A DNA stretch of 14,088 nt from Holosporales bacterium (GCA_031262205.1 JAISID010000061.1:1-14088), one strand, 5' to 3'; counted from the stretch's first letter, positions 1 through 8,194 are shown. The notes: generated by a model from the letters alone, not told the origin. Translations and numbers: made by a program.

Positions 1-964
1 ATATAAGTTCTCGCCGAAAGATTGCAAATTAATAATGATTGATCCAAAAATGCTAGAGCTTTCGGTTTACGATGAAATACCGCATCTCTTAACGCCGGTC
101 GTGACCGATCCTAAAAAAGCTGTTTTCGCTCTAAAATGGGCGGTTGCAGAAATGGAGAATCGGTACCGTCAAATGTCCAAGTTGGGCGTTAGGAATATAG
201 ACGGCTTCAATAAAAAAATTGCCGAATCAAAAGAAAAAGGAGACCCTTTAGTCAGAAAGGTTCAAACCGGATTCGATCAAGAAACTGGTCGTCCTATTTT
301 CGAAGTTCAGCAATTTGAATTTGAAGAAATGCCTTACATAGTCGTAATAGTCGACGAAATGGCGGATTTGATGCTAGTCTCTGGGAAAGACGTCGAAGCG
401 GCGATTCAAAGGCTCGCTCAAATGGCAAGAGCTGCGGGAATACATTTAATTATGGCGACTCAAAGACCGTCTGTCGATGTTATTACCGGCACTATTAAGG
501 CTAACTTCCCAACAAGAATAAGTTTCCAAGTGACGTCTAAGATAGACAGTAGAACAATCCTCGGCGAACAAGGCGCCGAACAGCTCTTAGGACAAGGCGA
601 TATGCTGTATATGTCTGGCGCGGGAAGGATTCTTAGAGTTCACGGACCGTTCGTCAAAGACTCGGAAGTTGAAAAAGTCGTCGAATATATTAAAACTCAA
701 GAAGAACCGAGCTACGTCGACATAGTGAGCGAGCAATTCCTGGACGACCAAGAAAACGAACGCGAAGACTCCGATTTCGGTTCGGACGATCTATATAATA
801 AAGCGCTTGAAATAATCGCAAACGATAGGAAATGTTCCATTAGTTACCTTCAAAGGAAACTTCAAATAGGTTATAACAGAGCGGCGAGAATCATCGAGGA
901 AATGGAAACAAAAGGCGTTATTTCCGCCCCCAGCCATACGGGCAAAAGAGAGATATTAATTTAA
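1..964 (+). CDS. ftsK: DNA translocase FtsK, C-terminal part (5' end outside window)
   Basis: FtsK is the membrane-anchored, septum-located double-stranded DNA pump that clears chromosome ends during division and activates XerCD recombination at dif. The frame is open from base 2 (YKFSPKDCKLIMIDPKMLEL), so the ATG at 35 is an internal methionine and the gene starts to the left. About 320 residues are visible. They contain the Walker B strand (YIVVIVDEMADLM), the MATQRPSVDVITGTIKANFP motor motif, and a C-terminal winged-helix gamma domain of about 60 residues that reads KOPS DNA sites. The Walker A loop and membrane segments lie outside the window. The VQTGFDQETGRPIFE insertion before Walker B is, as I recall, typical of alphaproteobacterial FtsK. 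The gene ends with TAA and converges on the HD-nuclease gene. I see no clear terminator directly after it. Confidence 0.96.
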   Translation, partial: YKFSPKDCKLIMIDPKMLELSVYDEIPHLLTPVVTDPKKAVFALKWAVAEMENRYRQMSKLGVRNIDGFNKKIAESKEKGDPLVRKVQTGFDQETGRPIFEVQQFEFEEMPYIVVIVDEMADLMLVSGKDVEAAIQRLAQMARAAGIHLIMATQRPSVDVITGTIKANFPTRISFQVTSKIDSRTILGEQGAEQLLGQGDMLYMSGAGRILRVHGPFVKDSEVEKVVEYIKTQEEPSYVDIVSEQFLDDQENEREDSDFGSDDLYNKALEIIANDRKCSISYLQRKLQIGYNRAARIIEEMETKGVISAPSHTGKREILI

Positions 965-1083
965 CGAAACCCCATCCCCTATTCCCGCGTTGTTTGAATC
1001 ATTCCTTAACGCTCCCGTAATCGCCGCTTATTATCAGAAACGTAGTTAAAGAGCTTCTCGAAAGAAGTTAAACGGCGCGTTGT

Positions 1084-1229
1084 TAATATTTCTCTTTTGG
1101 CATACGCGATTATACCGATTTACTACGCGTCGGTTGTCAAGGGACGCTTCGCTTTGCTCGGCTCTCACGCCCTTGACAAGTCGCTTTATAAATCGGTCGA
1201 GATATCCTCGTTCCAAAAGATAAATATTA
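1084..1229. repeat. 146-bp imperfect palindrome, BIME/MITE-like
   Basis: Two arms of 60 bases (1084-1143 and 1170-1229) are inverted copies of each other around a 26-base centre. The outermost 17 bases match with one mismatch (TAATATTTCTCTTTTGG against its near complement at 1213-1229). An 8-base block CCGATTTA (1115-1122) matches TAAATCGG (1189-1196). The innermost 10 bases, TTGTCAAGGG (1134-1143) and CCCTTGACAA (1170-1179), are perfect. In RNA this would fold into a long hairpin from either strand. The centre carries CGCTTCGCTTTGCTCGGCTC, a low-complexity type common in dispersed intergenic repeats. It could be a non-autonomous mobile element, a dispersed palindromic repeat, or a two-way terminator. 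No target duplication is evident. Confidence 0.65.
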
Positions 1230-1462
1230 TCGGGGGAGCGGTTTGGTTTTATAGTCTGGTTTCTTACCGTTAATGCCGGTATTTGAGGGAGAAGCGATTG
1301 GCAATGCGGGCTAGTATGCACTATGTCGCTATGCTGGGAATTATTCCTTAGCCGGCGGTAATGATCTTACGAGTACGGTTTTTATAAATAAATTACTTTA
1401 AATATACTCTTGATATGTCTTTACACGGCGCAGAGCTTAATATTAGCCTTATACGCAAATAG

Positions 1463-1497
1463 AAAAATTCTGCTTGAAATTTTTAAAGAAAAGCAAA
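1463..1497 (-). terminator. Rho-independent terminator-like hairpin after the HD-nuclease gene
   Basis: Read on the minus strand, TTTGCTT (1491-1497) pairs with AAGCAGA (1469-1475) through seven base pairs including one G-U. The loop is AT-rich, and the 3' arm is followed by AATTTTT (1463-1468 region). It lies about 30 bases past the TAA of the HD-domain gene, a suitable place to end that transcript. The stem is short and AT-rich, so confidence is moderate. Confidence 0.4.
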
Positions 1498-1525
1498 GGC
1501 AGTTTTTCCCCAATCGTTAAGATTC

Positions 1526-2380
1526 TTATAAATCAAGAACGGTGGTTTTGCCGAATTTAGCCGATAGATCGTCGATATGGTACATTAAGTAATAAATAGG
1601 CTCTAATTCCTCTTTATCCTTATGTCTTTCCTTATCTAAATCAAGCACGGCTCCCCATTCTAATCTCGAGTGATGAGTCGCTATCATTTTGGCAACCTTA
1701 TCAAATCCTGCGGCCATGCATTGTGTATATCCCCATTGAGAATGAGTTATCCATTTTTTGTAGAAATTAGAATCGGTTATGGTTTCGCCTGATTCGACAT
1801 CGATTTCATACTCCAAAACCTTACCGAAATCATGCAATATGCAAGCGGCGTATATGGAATCCATATCGTCGTCTATATTTCTTAAATGAGGGGCAAGTGT
1901 TTCAGCGTATCTAAGACACTCTAAAGTGTGGGTAAGAAGCCCGCCGACGTAACAATGGTGACGAGACAGTCCTCCGGGAGACTTCCGAAATTTTTCAGAG
2001 TATTCTGCTAATAAACTTGCAATAAATTCCTTTAATTTCATATCGTTAATTTTGTCGATATAGTCTTTTAATTCAGAAAAACTAGCTTCTATTTCTCGTT
2101 CATTAAGGCCTAACTTGCCTAGTTTCTCCACCGTAAATTTATTGACTATATAATTGTCGAAACGTTTGTTAAAGGATTGCGAATCTGTAATCCTTATTTG
2201 ATTTCCAAGTCTAAAATCAGACTTGCTAAAATTCTCGAGACTGAAAATATTAACTTTAATACTGTTCTTAGTCTCAAGGTCTTGCAGCTTCAATTTTCTA
2301 TATGGAGCGCCGTTTTTATCGTTTGCCTTTAAAGAACAAGTTATTACCCATGTCTTGTTATGATCTATTCTTTCTTGCAT
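1526..2380 (-). CDS. YhaM-like 3'-5' exoribonuclease/HD-domain phosphohydrolase
   Basis: The 284-aa protein has an N-terminal OB-fold-like nucleic-acid-binding part (about residues 8-85) and an HD phosphohydrolase domain (about 120-284). Metal-binding residues follow the YhaM pattern: HHCYVGGLLTHT (H142, H151), ILHDFGK (H183-D184), THSQWG (H213), ATHHSRLEWG (H236/H237) and a final aspartate in YHIDDL (D270). Bacillus YhaM is a cytoplasmic Mn-dependent 3'-5' exonuclease on RNA and single-stranded DNA, so a similar activity is inferred here. The ATG has an AGGA eight bases upstream; a second AAGGAG abuts it too closely to serve. It follows the HEPN-like gene by 37 bp with no promoter between them, so the two are probably cotranscribed. 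Length is close to the family's roughly 310 residues. Another HD-nuclease subfamily is possible. Confidence 0.8.
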   Translation of the reverse strand: MQERIDHNKTWVITCSLKANDKNGAPYRKLKLQDLETKNSIKVNIFSLENFSKSDFRLGNQIRITDSQSFNKRFDNYIVNKFTVEKLGKLGLNEREIEASFSELKDYIDKINDMKLKEFIASLLAEYSEKFRKSPGGLSRHHCYVGGLLTHTLECLRYAETLAPHLRNIDDDMDSIYAACILHDFGKVLEYEIDVESGETITDSNFYKKWITHSQWGYTQCMAAGFDKVAKMIATHHSRLEWGAVLDLDKERHKDKEELEPIYYLMYHIDDLSAKFGKTTVLDL

Positions 2381-2417
2381 CTCCTTTTTCCTGTAAGTTT
2401 CCTAGGAACACTTGGAA

Positions 2418-4067
2418 TTATAAAGTTCTTTGCAAACCTTTAAAAGACGTAATATTTTCAATAAAGAAATCTAGCGCATCCGCCGATTTTTGCAGTATAT
2501 CGGTTACGATATTAATTAGACTATTATTTTTGGCATCGAATTTGTCTAGGGATTTCTGATATTTGTTTCCCTTTCTATGAACTATACTTGATCTAAGCCC
2601 TTGAAGACTTCTTAAAAATTCAATATGCGGTTTATAATTTTCCAAATTAGCAGAGTCAAGCAACGTTTCCAACTTTGCAATACTCCCCTTTTTCTGTCTT
2701 TCTTCGTCTAAGTTTAACAATGCGTTTATTTCTTTGACGTTAATAGAATCAATTAATATTTTCGTCAAATTTAATATAAGGTTATCAAAATGGCATGGTT
2801 CATTCGTTGAAGGTATTCTTATCAACTTCAATAAATATTCGTCTTCTTTCTCTAAAGGCAAAATTAACGGCCAGCCTATTTCTTTTTCAAATATGTTGTT
2901 CAGCTTTCGATATTTTTCAATGAAAACATGCTCTGGTTTTTCAGACGGCGAGAAATCGCATTCAAAATCGCGATTATAGCGTTCGTCGCTTATTCCCTTA
3001 GAAGATAGGACGTTATAATGCTGTTCTTTATAAGGAATATTCCCTAAATCTCCGAGATAAACGTGTACCAGCTCATCCTCCTTATGATAGTTGTCAATCC
3101 TTAAATACCATGAATTATCGCCAGCATTGTGCCGTATGCCTCCATCTTCAACGGAATATAGGCTAGGCTTGTCATAGTATTTATCCAGAACCTCTTTTTT
3201 AAAGAAAACCGTATGATAAAACACATTATTTTTTAACGACGGGTCTCGCGGACAATCGCAAACGTGTTTTACCTCGTTCCCATTATTATCTATTCCAATA
3301 ATGAACTCCTCGTATTTCGGCGATTCATTAATTTTAGGCGTAGGCAATGGAGCAAATACTCTTTTGCCGCAAAATGTGCTAGATGATTTATGTGTTGGCT
3401 CATCGCTATCCTTTGCCGCAAATACCGAAATAACTTCGTTATCTTTTTGATTCTCGGGCTTATATTCTAGGTCAAGTTCTGCGAGAGTAAATTTTGAAAA
3501 TTCTGTAAAACCAGATTGCCAGACAAATTGCATATCTTTAATACTGGCAAATTCGAGTATCTCTTTAAGGCGTATTTCCACTTTATTGTTGTCGTTAACG
3601 ACGGCAACTTTTTCTCCATAGCCAGTTTCATCACATTTGTAATACTCGTCAGTTTTTCGATCATGGTATAAGTTATGAAACAATCTAAATTCTTCGGATA
3701 TCTCCACATATTTGGGATATTTCTCGTCAAAATAGCGACAAATTATTAAAGGTTCAACCTTATCGTCGTCAGTAGAGACGACTTCAAACGACTTGCCAAA
3801 TAACTCGTCAAACCGGCGATAATTCTTTTTATATATTCGAGTATTTACAGGCCGTAAATCCCAATTAAAGTCGTCTAAAGCTCTAGAAGCATATTTGCTA
3901 GAAATTAAATAACAAAAATAACCGCAATTGGAATACTTACCGTTGGTAAGATCAGCTCGAACATCCAGATAAACCGTTATAAAATCAAGTAAATTATATT
4001 CCTTCAATAATTCCTCTTTCCTATCTTTTTGCGTTATCCTTGAAACTTCTTTATCCTTTTCGTTCAT
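2418..4067 (-). CDS. Large protein of unknown function with C-terminal HEPN-like domain
   Basis: I do not recognise a named family. The frame extends up to 4151, but I start it at the ATG at 4067 (MNEKDKEV). It has AAGGA about six bases upstream, and a good promoter overlaps the extra 28 codons. That gives 549 aa with no signal peptide or membrane segment, so it is probably cytoplasmic. The N-terminal 200 residues include an EISEEFRLFHNLYHD motif. The middle has CDCPRDP and several aromatic-rich strands. The last 120 residues are mostly helical and contain GLRSSIVHRKG, an Rx4H motif (R492, H497 in this numbering) at the place expected for HEPN ribonuclease domains, which occur in many toxin and antiphage proteins. 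The motif and helices are visible. RNase activity and a defence role are inferred. It is the first gene of a two-gene unit with the YhaM-like nuclease. Confidence 0.75.
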   Translation of the reverse strand: MNEKDKEVSRITQKDRKEELLKEYNLLDFITVYLDVRADLTNGKYSNCGYFCYLISSKYASRALDDFNWDLRPVNTRIYKKNYRRFDELFGKSFEVVSTDDDKVEPLIICRYFDEKYPKYVEISEEFRLFHNLYHDRKTDEYYKCDETGYGEKVAVVNDNNKVEIRLKEILEFASIKDMQFVWQSGFTEFSKFTLAELDLEYKPENQKDNEVISVFAAKDSDEPTHKSSSTFCGKRVFAPLPTPKINESPKYEEFIIGIDNNGNEVKHVCDCPRDPSLKNNVFYHTVFFKKEVLDKYYDKPSLYSVEDGGIRHNAGDNSWYLRIDNYHKEDELVHVYLGDLGNIPYKEQHYNVLSSKGISDERYNRDFECDFSPSEKPEHVFIEKYRKLNNIFEKEIGWPLILPLEKEDEYLLKLIRIPSTNEPCHFDNLILNLTKILIDSINVKEINALLNLDEERQKKGSIAKLETLLDSANLENYKPHIEFLRSLQGLRSSIVHRKGNKYQKSLDKFDAKNNSLINIVTDILQKSADALDFFIENITSFKGLQRTL

Positions 4068-4122
4068 ATTTATCCTTAAGAGCCAGAAATACAGTTTGTC
4101 TGGAAAGCGTATGATAGCAATC

Positions 4123-4151
4123 ATTATATAACTCTGTAAATGCCTCGGCAA
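4123..4151 (-). promoter_or_regulatory. Promoter for the HEPN-like/HD-nuclease unit
   Basis: On the minus strand, TTGCCG (-35, 4146-4151) is separated by exactly 17 bases from a perfect TATAAT (-10, 4123-4128). This places the RNA start near 4116, about 50 bases before the ATG at 4067. It makes the pair independent of the upstream mrdA gene and argues against translation starting at 4151. A small inverted repeat CGGCA/TGCCG (4146-4150, 4163-4167) overlaps the -35 box and might be an operator, but it is short enough to be chance. Confidence 0.6.
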
Positions 4152-4189
4152 ATTTAAGAATCTGCCGTTTTGGAAATTGCACTTTGTTT

Positions 4190-6031
4190 TTATTGAGCGT
4201 TTTCTAATATTTTTTTAGCCGCTAATAAAACCTCTCTGGCAATTGGAGCTGCGATTCTCGCCCCTCCTCCGCCGTGTTCGACCAAAACTACCACGGCGAC
4301 TTTTGGATCATCCGCCGGAGCATAGCCGGCAAACACGGCGTGTTCTTTTTTCCAGTAATCGTCGGACACGGTTTTTCCTAACTTTCTCTGCTGCTCTGTA
4401 ATTCCAAATACTTGCGAACTACCCGTCTTTCCCGCAAGTTTGAAATCTTCGTCGTTTATAACGGAGTTTCTTGCCGTTCCAAGCGAAGAGTTTACGGCGT
4501 CGCGCATTCCGTCGAGTATTATCTGCAAATGGGCGTTGTTATATTTTACGGGACGTTGATTTTCTAAATTCTCCGTCTCTTTATGCTTCACAAAACGAGG
4601 GGTTATCGGTTTCATTCCGTTTGCCAGAAGAGCGGTCGTTTTTAACAATTGCAAGGGCGTCGTCAAGACAAACCCCTGCCCAATTGACATATTGAATGTG
4701 TCTCCAGTCGTCCAAGATTGCTTTTTCTTCTCCTTTTTCCAAGATTTAGTGGGGATTAACCCGCTTTTTTCATTTGGAATATCTACGCCGGTTACTTCTC
4801 CAAGCCCTAATTCTCTTGCCGTTTCGGCGATTTCTTCTGGAGTCAGCATCCTGGCAATATTATAAAAATAAACGTCGCACGATTGAGCTATGGCTTCTTG
4901 AAGGTTAACCGATCCATGCCCGCCGTATTTTCCTTTCCAACAATGGAATTTACGATTTCCTAATTCGTAAAAGTCTTGACAAACAAATCTCGTATGCTTA
5001 TTAATTACTCCTTTTTTAAGGGCGGCCAAGGCGGTAACTAATTTAAAAATCGAGCCTGGAGAATAAAGTCCGGCTATTGTTTTATTAATCATCGGGTTGT
5101 ACGGATTATCGTAAAGTTCCTTTAACACGTTCGGTTTTATCTTTTTAGTAAATATGTTCGCATCGTACCCTGGATACGAAACGCACGCGAGAATCGCCCC
5201 TGAATTTACATCCATTACAATGCACGAAGCGCTTTCGTGTTGAGAGAGTATCCTATAAACTTCAAGCTCAAGGTCTAAGTTGACGGTTAGAGTAACATCG
5301 TCTCCTGGAATAGGGTCGGTATTATCAATAACCCTTACGAATTGACGTTTCGAATTCACCTCAATGCTTTGAATCCCTGCTTTTCCAAATAGACTGTCGT
5401 TATACTCCTTTTCAATGCAAGTTTTGCCGATTTTCGCCGCAGGCAAAAGCAACGCGGTATTTTTTGACTCGTTAGCTTCGTCTTTAGTCGGCGCTCCAAT
5501 ATATCCTATAACATGCGAGAATTCTCGAGGGTATAAATAGTTCCTTCTTTGAGTTTTTTCTATGATAATCCCAGGCGTCGTCGAAGACATAACGTAATAC
5601 TTGGACAACGCGTTCCAATCCAAATTCTCTTGCAACAGAACAAGTCTGTTTGCGTTGTTTATTCTTTCCGGCAAATTTTTCAAAAATTCTACGGCGCTTT
5701 CTTTAAGATTGAGAGACTTATCGGATATTAGAGCGTCGATAACTTTATTTCTTTCTTTGTGAGCGATTCCGAATAGGTCTAAAACGACATAATAAGAAAA
5801 TACGTTTTTTGCCAAAATTTTACCGTCGGAATCTAATATCATTCCTCTTGTAGGCAATACTTGTTTTACAACGATTCTGTTTTTATCGGAAAGCAATTTA
5901 TAATGATCCGCATTGAAAATTTGAAGATAAACTAACCTTGATAAAACAACGCCCGTTAATATAAGACTAAACCAGCTAAAAACTAAGACGCGTTTGATAA
6001 ACCTTACTTTTTCGTCGCGTTTATTGTTCAT
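4190..6031 (-). CDS. mrdA: Penicillin-binding protein 2 (elongasome transpeptidase)
   Basis: PBP2 cross-links peptidoglycan during cell elongation together with RodA and MreB, acting in the periplasm from a single membrane anchor. The protein shows one N-terminal membrane segment (about residues 13-36), the PBP dimerisation region with RGMILDSDGKILA, and a complete transpeptidase domain: SPGSIFK with the catalytic serine of SxxK near 329, AQSCD (SxD in place of SxN, as usual for PBP2), and LAGKTGSS (KTG near 537). Numbering uses a possible TTG start at 6037. I prefer the ATG at 6031 (613 aa), though neither has a convincing ribosome site. RodA and MreCD, often neighbours, are not in the window. 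The next gene downstream has its own promoter. Confidence 0.95.
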   Translation of the reverse strand: MNNKRDEKVRFIKRVLVFSWFSLILTGVVLSRLVYLQIFNADHYKLLSDKNRIVVKQVLPTRGMILDSDGKILAKNVFSYYVVLDLFGIAHKERNKVIDALISDKSLNLKESAVEFLKNLPERINNANRLVLLQENLDWNALSKYYVMSSTTPGIIIEKTQRRNYLYPREFSHVIGYIGAPTKDEANESKNTALLLPAAKIGKTCIEKEYNDSLFGKAGIQSIEVNSKRQFVRVIDNTDPIPGDDVTLTVNLDLELEVYRILSQHESASCIVMDVNSGAILACVSYPGYDANIFTKKIKPNVLKELYDNPYNPMINKTIAGLYSPGSIFKLVTALAALKKGVINKHTRFVCQDFYELGNRKFHCWKGKYGGHGSVNLQEAIAQSCDVYFYNIARMLTPEEIAETARELGLGEVTGVDIPNEKSGLIPTKSWKKEKKKQSWTTGDTFNMSIGQGFVLTTPLQLLKTTALLANGMKPITPRFVKHKETENLENQRPVKYNNAHLQIILDGMRDAVNSSLGTARNSVINDEDFKLAGKTGSSQVFGITEQQRKLGKTVSDDYWKKEHAVFAGYAPADDPKVAVVVLVEHGGGGARIAAPIAREVLLAAKKILENAQ

Positions 6032-6389
6032 ACGCAATCGACTAACTTTTTGAAAACGCCGCTTTGCCTCATGAGTTTGAACCGCTAATAAATAATAAAA
6101 ACTCAGGCCATATGAAAAATCTTACAATTAAATTGGTAAGAGATACAATCTTTAAAAGGTCTCCTTTATTTTTTTATGGGACAAGTTCGCTAACGTCCTG
6201 CAAGCAAGATTTGTACGCAAAAAATAAGATCCAAAAAGTTGTCGCTAAGTTGCCGACAGAAATTAACTATAAATGAAACGTACGGGGTGTGGTTCCCTAT
6301 TTAAATATGATTACAGAGAATTATCCTTTAATATGCCGCAGATAGACTGGGATTCTGATAATTTTGCGGCGAGAATTTTAATAAATAGA
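6032..6389. other. Gap between mrdA and nth with two tiny overlapping plus-strand ORFs
   Basis: No gene here is convincing. On the plus strand a frame from 6064 or 6112 ends in TGA at 6274-6276. It overlaps, as ATGA, the start of a 47-codon frame (6273-6416) that runs into the 3' end of nth. Neither has a clear ribosome site. An inverted repeat GCCGCA/TGCGGC (6335-6340, 6365-6370) lies just past the nth stop and could help end nth transcription, but no T-run follows. The mrdA promoter should lie in this gap on the minus strand; I could not pick it out. Confidence 0.45.
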
Positions 6390-7064
6390 TTAAACTTCAA
6401 AGCTATTGCTGCTTAATATTGACTTAATGCAATCCTGTCTTTTCCTGCAAAGATCGTTCAAAAAGCATTCTTTACAATTCGGGTTTTTAGCTTTACATAT
6501 GTATCTTCCATGAAGAACTAACCAATCGCTAGCATTCTTATGAAACCTCTTCGGGACTACTTTAATCAAATCGTTTTCAACATCCACAGGGTTTTGCGAC
6601 TCGCTAAAATCTAACCTGCTTGCAAGTCTCAAAACGTGAGTATCGACGGCGATAAAATCCTTTCCAAACAACCTGTTCGTTATAACGTTTGCGGATTTAC
6701 GACCGATACCGGGGAGTTTTTCAAGTTCGTTTCGAGACGTCGGAATTTCCGAATTATATTCGGAAATTAAAATGCGAGACATAGCTATAATACTTTTTGC
6801 TTTATTATTGAAAAGCCCAAGAGTTTTTATATAATCCTTTAGTCTATCTATTCCAAGATCAAGCATCTTCTCGGGCGTATCGGCAATCTTAAAAAGCTCG
6901 GCTGTTACTTTATTAACCGCTTTGTCGGTAGTTTGAGCGGAAAGCAAAACCGCTACCGCAAATGTAAAATTGTTGTAAGAAGTCAGTTCGCTTCGAGGAT
7001 TTGAATTTCTTGCTTCAAATCTTTGAAAAATCTTCTCCGCCCTACTTTGTTCCTTTGTCAACAT
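6390..7064 (-). CDS. nth: Endonuclease III (base-excision DNA glycosylase/AP lyase)
   Basis: Endonuclease III removes oxidised pyrimidines and cuts at the abasic site in base-excision repair. The 224-aa protein is full length for the family. It has LSAQTTD near the N-terminus, the helix-hairpin-helix LPGIGRKSAN (117-126) with the catalytic lysine K123, VDTH with the catalytic aspartate D141, and the iron-sulfur loop C190-x6-C197-x2-C200-x5-C206. The ATG at 7064 is the only sensible start (MLTKEQ). It has no strong Shine-Dalgarno sequence but sits about 30 bases from a good promoter. It lies 71 bp from the FkbM-type gene and is probably a separate transcript. The last few codons overlap a weak opposing ORF. 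Confidence 0.97.
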   Translation of the reverse strand: MLTKEQSRAEKIFQRFEARNSNPRSELTSYNNFTFAVAVLLSAQTTDKAVNKVTAELFKIADTPEKMLDLGIDRLKDYIKTLGLFNNKAKSIIAMSRILISEYNSEIPTSRNELEKLPGIGRKSANVITNRLFGKDFIAVDTHVLRLASRLDFSESQNPVDVENDLIKVVPKRFHKNASDWLVLHGRYICKAKNPNCKECFLNDLCRKRQDCIKSILSSNSFEV

Positions 7065-7100
7065 TCAAATGTTTTTTATTAAAGACCCTATAAAAACAAC

Positions 7101-7128
7101 ATTATATTATCTGAAAATATTATGTAAA
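7101..7128 (-). promoter_or_regulatory. Promoter for nth
   Basis: On the minus strand, TTTACA (-35, 7123-7128) and a perfect TATAAT (-10, 7101-7106) are separated by 16 bases. The predicted RNA start is near 7094, giving a leader of about 30 bases. The promoter sits just after the stop of the upstream FkbM-type gene. Confidence 0.6.
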
Positions 7129-7135
7129 TATACGA

Positions 7136-8194
7136 CTAATTACGCGAATATTCGGCAATAAGCATAGTATCGTTTAATATACAAGTATCTTTTGCTCTAA
7201 CTATCTTAAATTTATATCCTAAATTCCAAGATTCGATAAGCGGTTTTATATTAAAGAAATCTTCTGGATTGTGGTAGATACTAATCATTAACGTCGGTCT
7301 TTGAGTTCTTATAGTGTTTTCCGCTCCCTTTAAGAAATCTTGCTCCATCTGTTCTATATCGACTTTAATCAACCCGACATGTAACTTGTGCTCTTCCACG
7401 TAATCGTCCAACGTCGTTATTTCTATTGTCTCCGAATGCGAACCCTCATCGGGTCTCCTGACGCTAGCTCCGCTTCCTCCTCCTCTAATTGTTAATTTTT
7501 CCTTCTTCGCTCCAAGACCTAGTTTAACGGGGACTATATTCTTTTTCTCGCTGTTCAATTCCAAAGTCTTAAGCATATTTGCATAGTTTTCTTCCATCGG
7601 CTCGAACGAATATACTTTTCCGTCCGTATAATCGGAAAAGACAATCGCGGAATCGCCTATGTAGGCTCCGACGTCAATGATATCCTTATTCTTAATATCG
7701 CTCAAGGTGGTCAATTGATCCATAAAATGCTTATGGTACAAAGCGGGTATTTCAAAATGATTAATTGGCAATAAGTACTGCTTATACGCATAACAACCGT
7801 CGCCGAGTTTTATAGGTATAAATTCGCTCTTCAGTTTTCTTATAACTTTAATTTCATCCGGAGAATAAATATCGTATTTCCCCTTCGCGACTTTTTGAAT
7901 TCTTGTTAGTATTTTATTCACTGTTGAAATACTATCGTCGTCTAATCCTTTAATTAGTTTTTTATATGATTCTATCGCTTGAGGGGTTTTAAGAAATTCT
8001 TCAAAATGGCCTCTAAATCTTTTCTCGCTTTTTTTATTGTATACGATTCCTCGACTTTTATTTTTGTTGCCTATTAAAAATTCTTGAATCTTTTTCGATT
8101 CTCTCCCGACTCTGTTAAATATCGCGTAATTTTCAAACGTAAACCATAAAACCAAAATTCCAGACGCCGTCGCTATTATCTTTTTCGTATTCAT
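7136..8194 (-). CDS. FkbM-family SAM-dependent methyltransferase with N-terminal membrane anchor
   Basis: FkbM-type enzymes transfer methyl groups from SAM, usually to hydroxyls of sugars, lipids or secondary metabolites. The C-terminal 185 residues carry the fold: motif I IIDVGAYIGDSA (172-183), the acidic end of strand 2 in VYSFEPMEENY (194-204), TTLDDYV (260-266) and LIKVDIEQMEQDFLKGAENTI (275-295), which is very typical of FkbM. The first 25 residues form one hydrophobic segment (KIIATASGILVLWFTFENYAIF) that could anchor it to the inner membrane. Residues 30-165 are a lysine-rich extension I do not recognise. The ATG at 8194 is the natural start. The substrate is unknown; surface glycan or lipid modification is a guess. 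No glycan genes are nearby. Confidence 0.85.
   Translation of the reverse strand: MNTKKIIATASGILVLWFTFENYAIFNRVGRESKKIQEFLIGNKNKSRGIVYNKKSEKRFRGHFEEFLKTPQAIESYKKLIKGLDDDSISTVNKILTRIQKVAKGKYDIYSPDEIKVIRKLKSEFIPIKLGDGCYAYKQYLLPINHFEIPALYHKHFMDQLTTLSDIKNKDIIDVGAYIGDSAIVFSDYTDGKVYSFEPMEENYANMLKTLELNSEKKNIVPVKLGLGAKKEKLTIRGGGSGASVRRPDEGSHSETIEITTLDDYVEEHKLHVGLIKVDIEQMEQDFLKGAENTIRTQRPTLMISIYHNPEDFFNIKPLIESWNLGYKFKIVRAKDTCILNDTMLIAEYSRN

Larger units (their letters stand above)
965..1525. other. Convergent intergenic gap between ftsK and the HD-nuclease gene
   Basis: This 561-bp stretch has no credible gene. A 91-codon minus-strand frame over 1046-1321 is explained by the palindrome and reads as low-complexity RAEQSEAS-type sequence. 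The stretch holds the long imperfect palindrome (1084-1229) and a terminator-like hairpin for the minus strand (1463-1497). Outside these I see only a short GCGTT/AACGC inverted repeat at 987-1012 without a T-run, and AT-rich sequence around 1380-1460. Confidence 0.7.

Noticed and set aside
1046..1321. 91-codon minus-strand ORF in the ftsK gap
   Set aside because: It lies across the long palindrome, reads as low-complexity RAEQSEAS-like sequence, and has no ribosome site or family resemblance.
4068..4151. Longer start for the HEPN-like protein (28 extra codons)
   Set aside because: The extra codons overlap a TTGCCG-17-TATAAT promoter, whereas the ATG at 4067 has AAGGA at good spacing.
6040..6110. 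tRNA-like GGTTCAAACTC on the minus strand
   Set aside because: The flanking bases do not form a T-stem or acceptor stem, and no anticodon arm fits.
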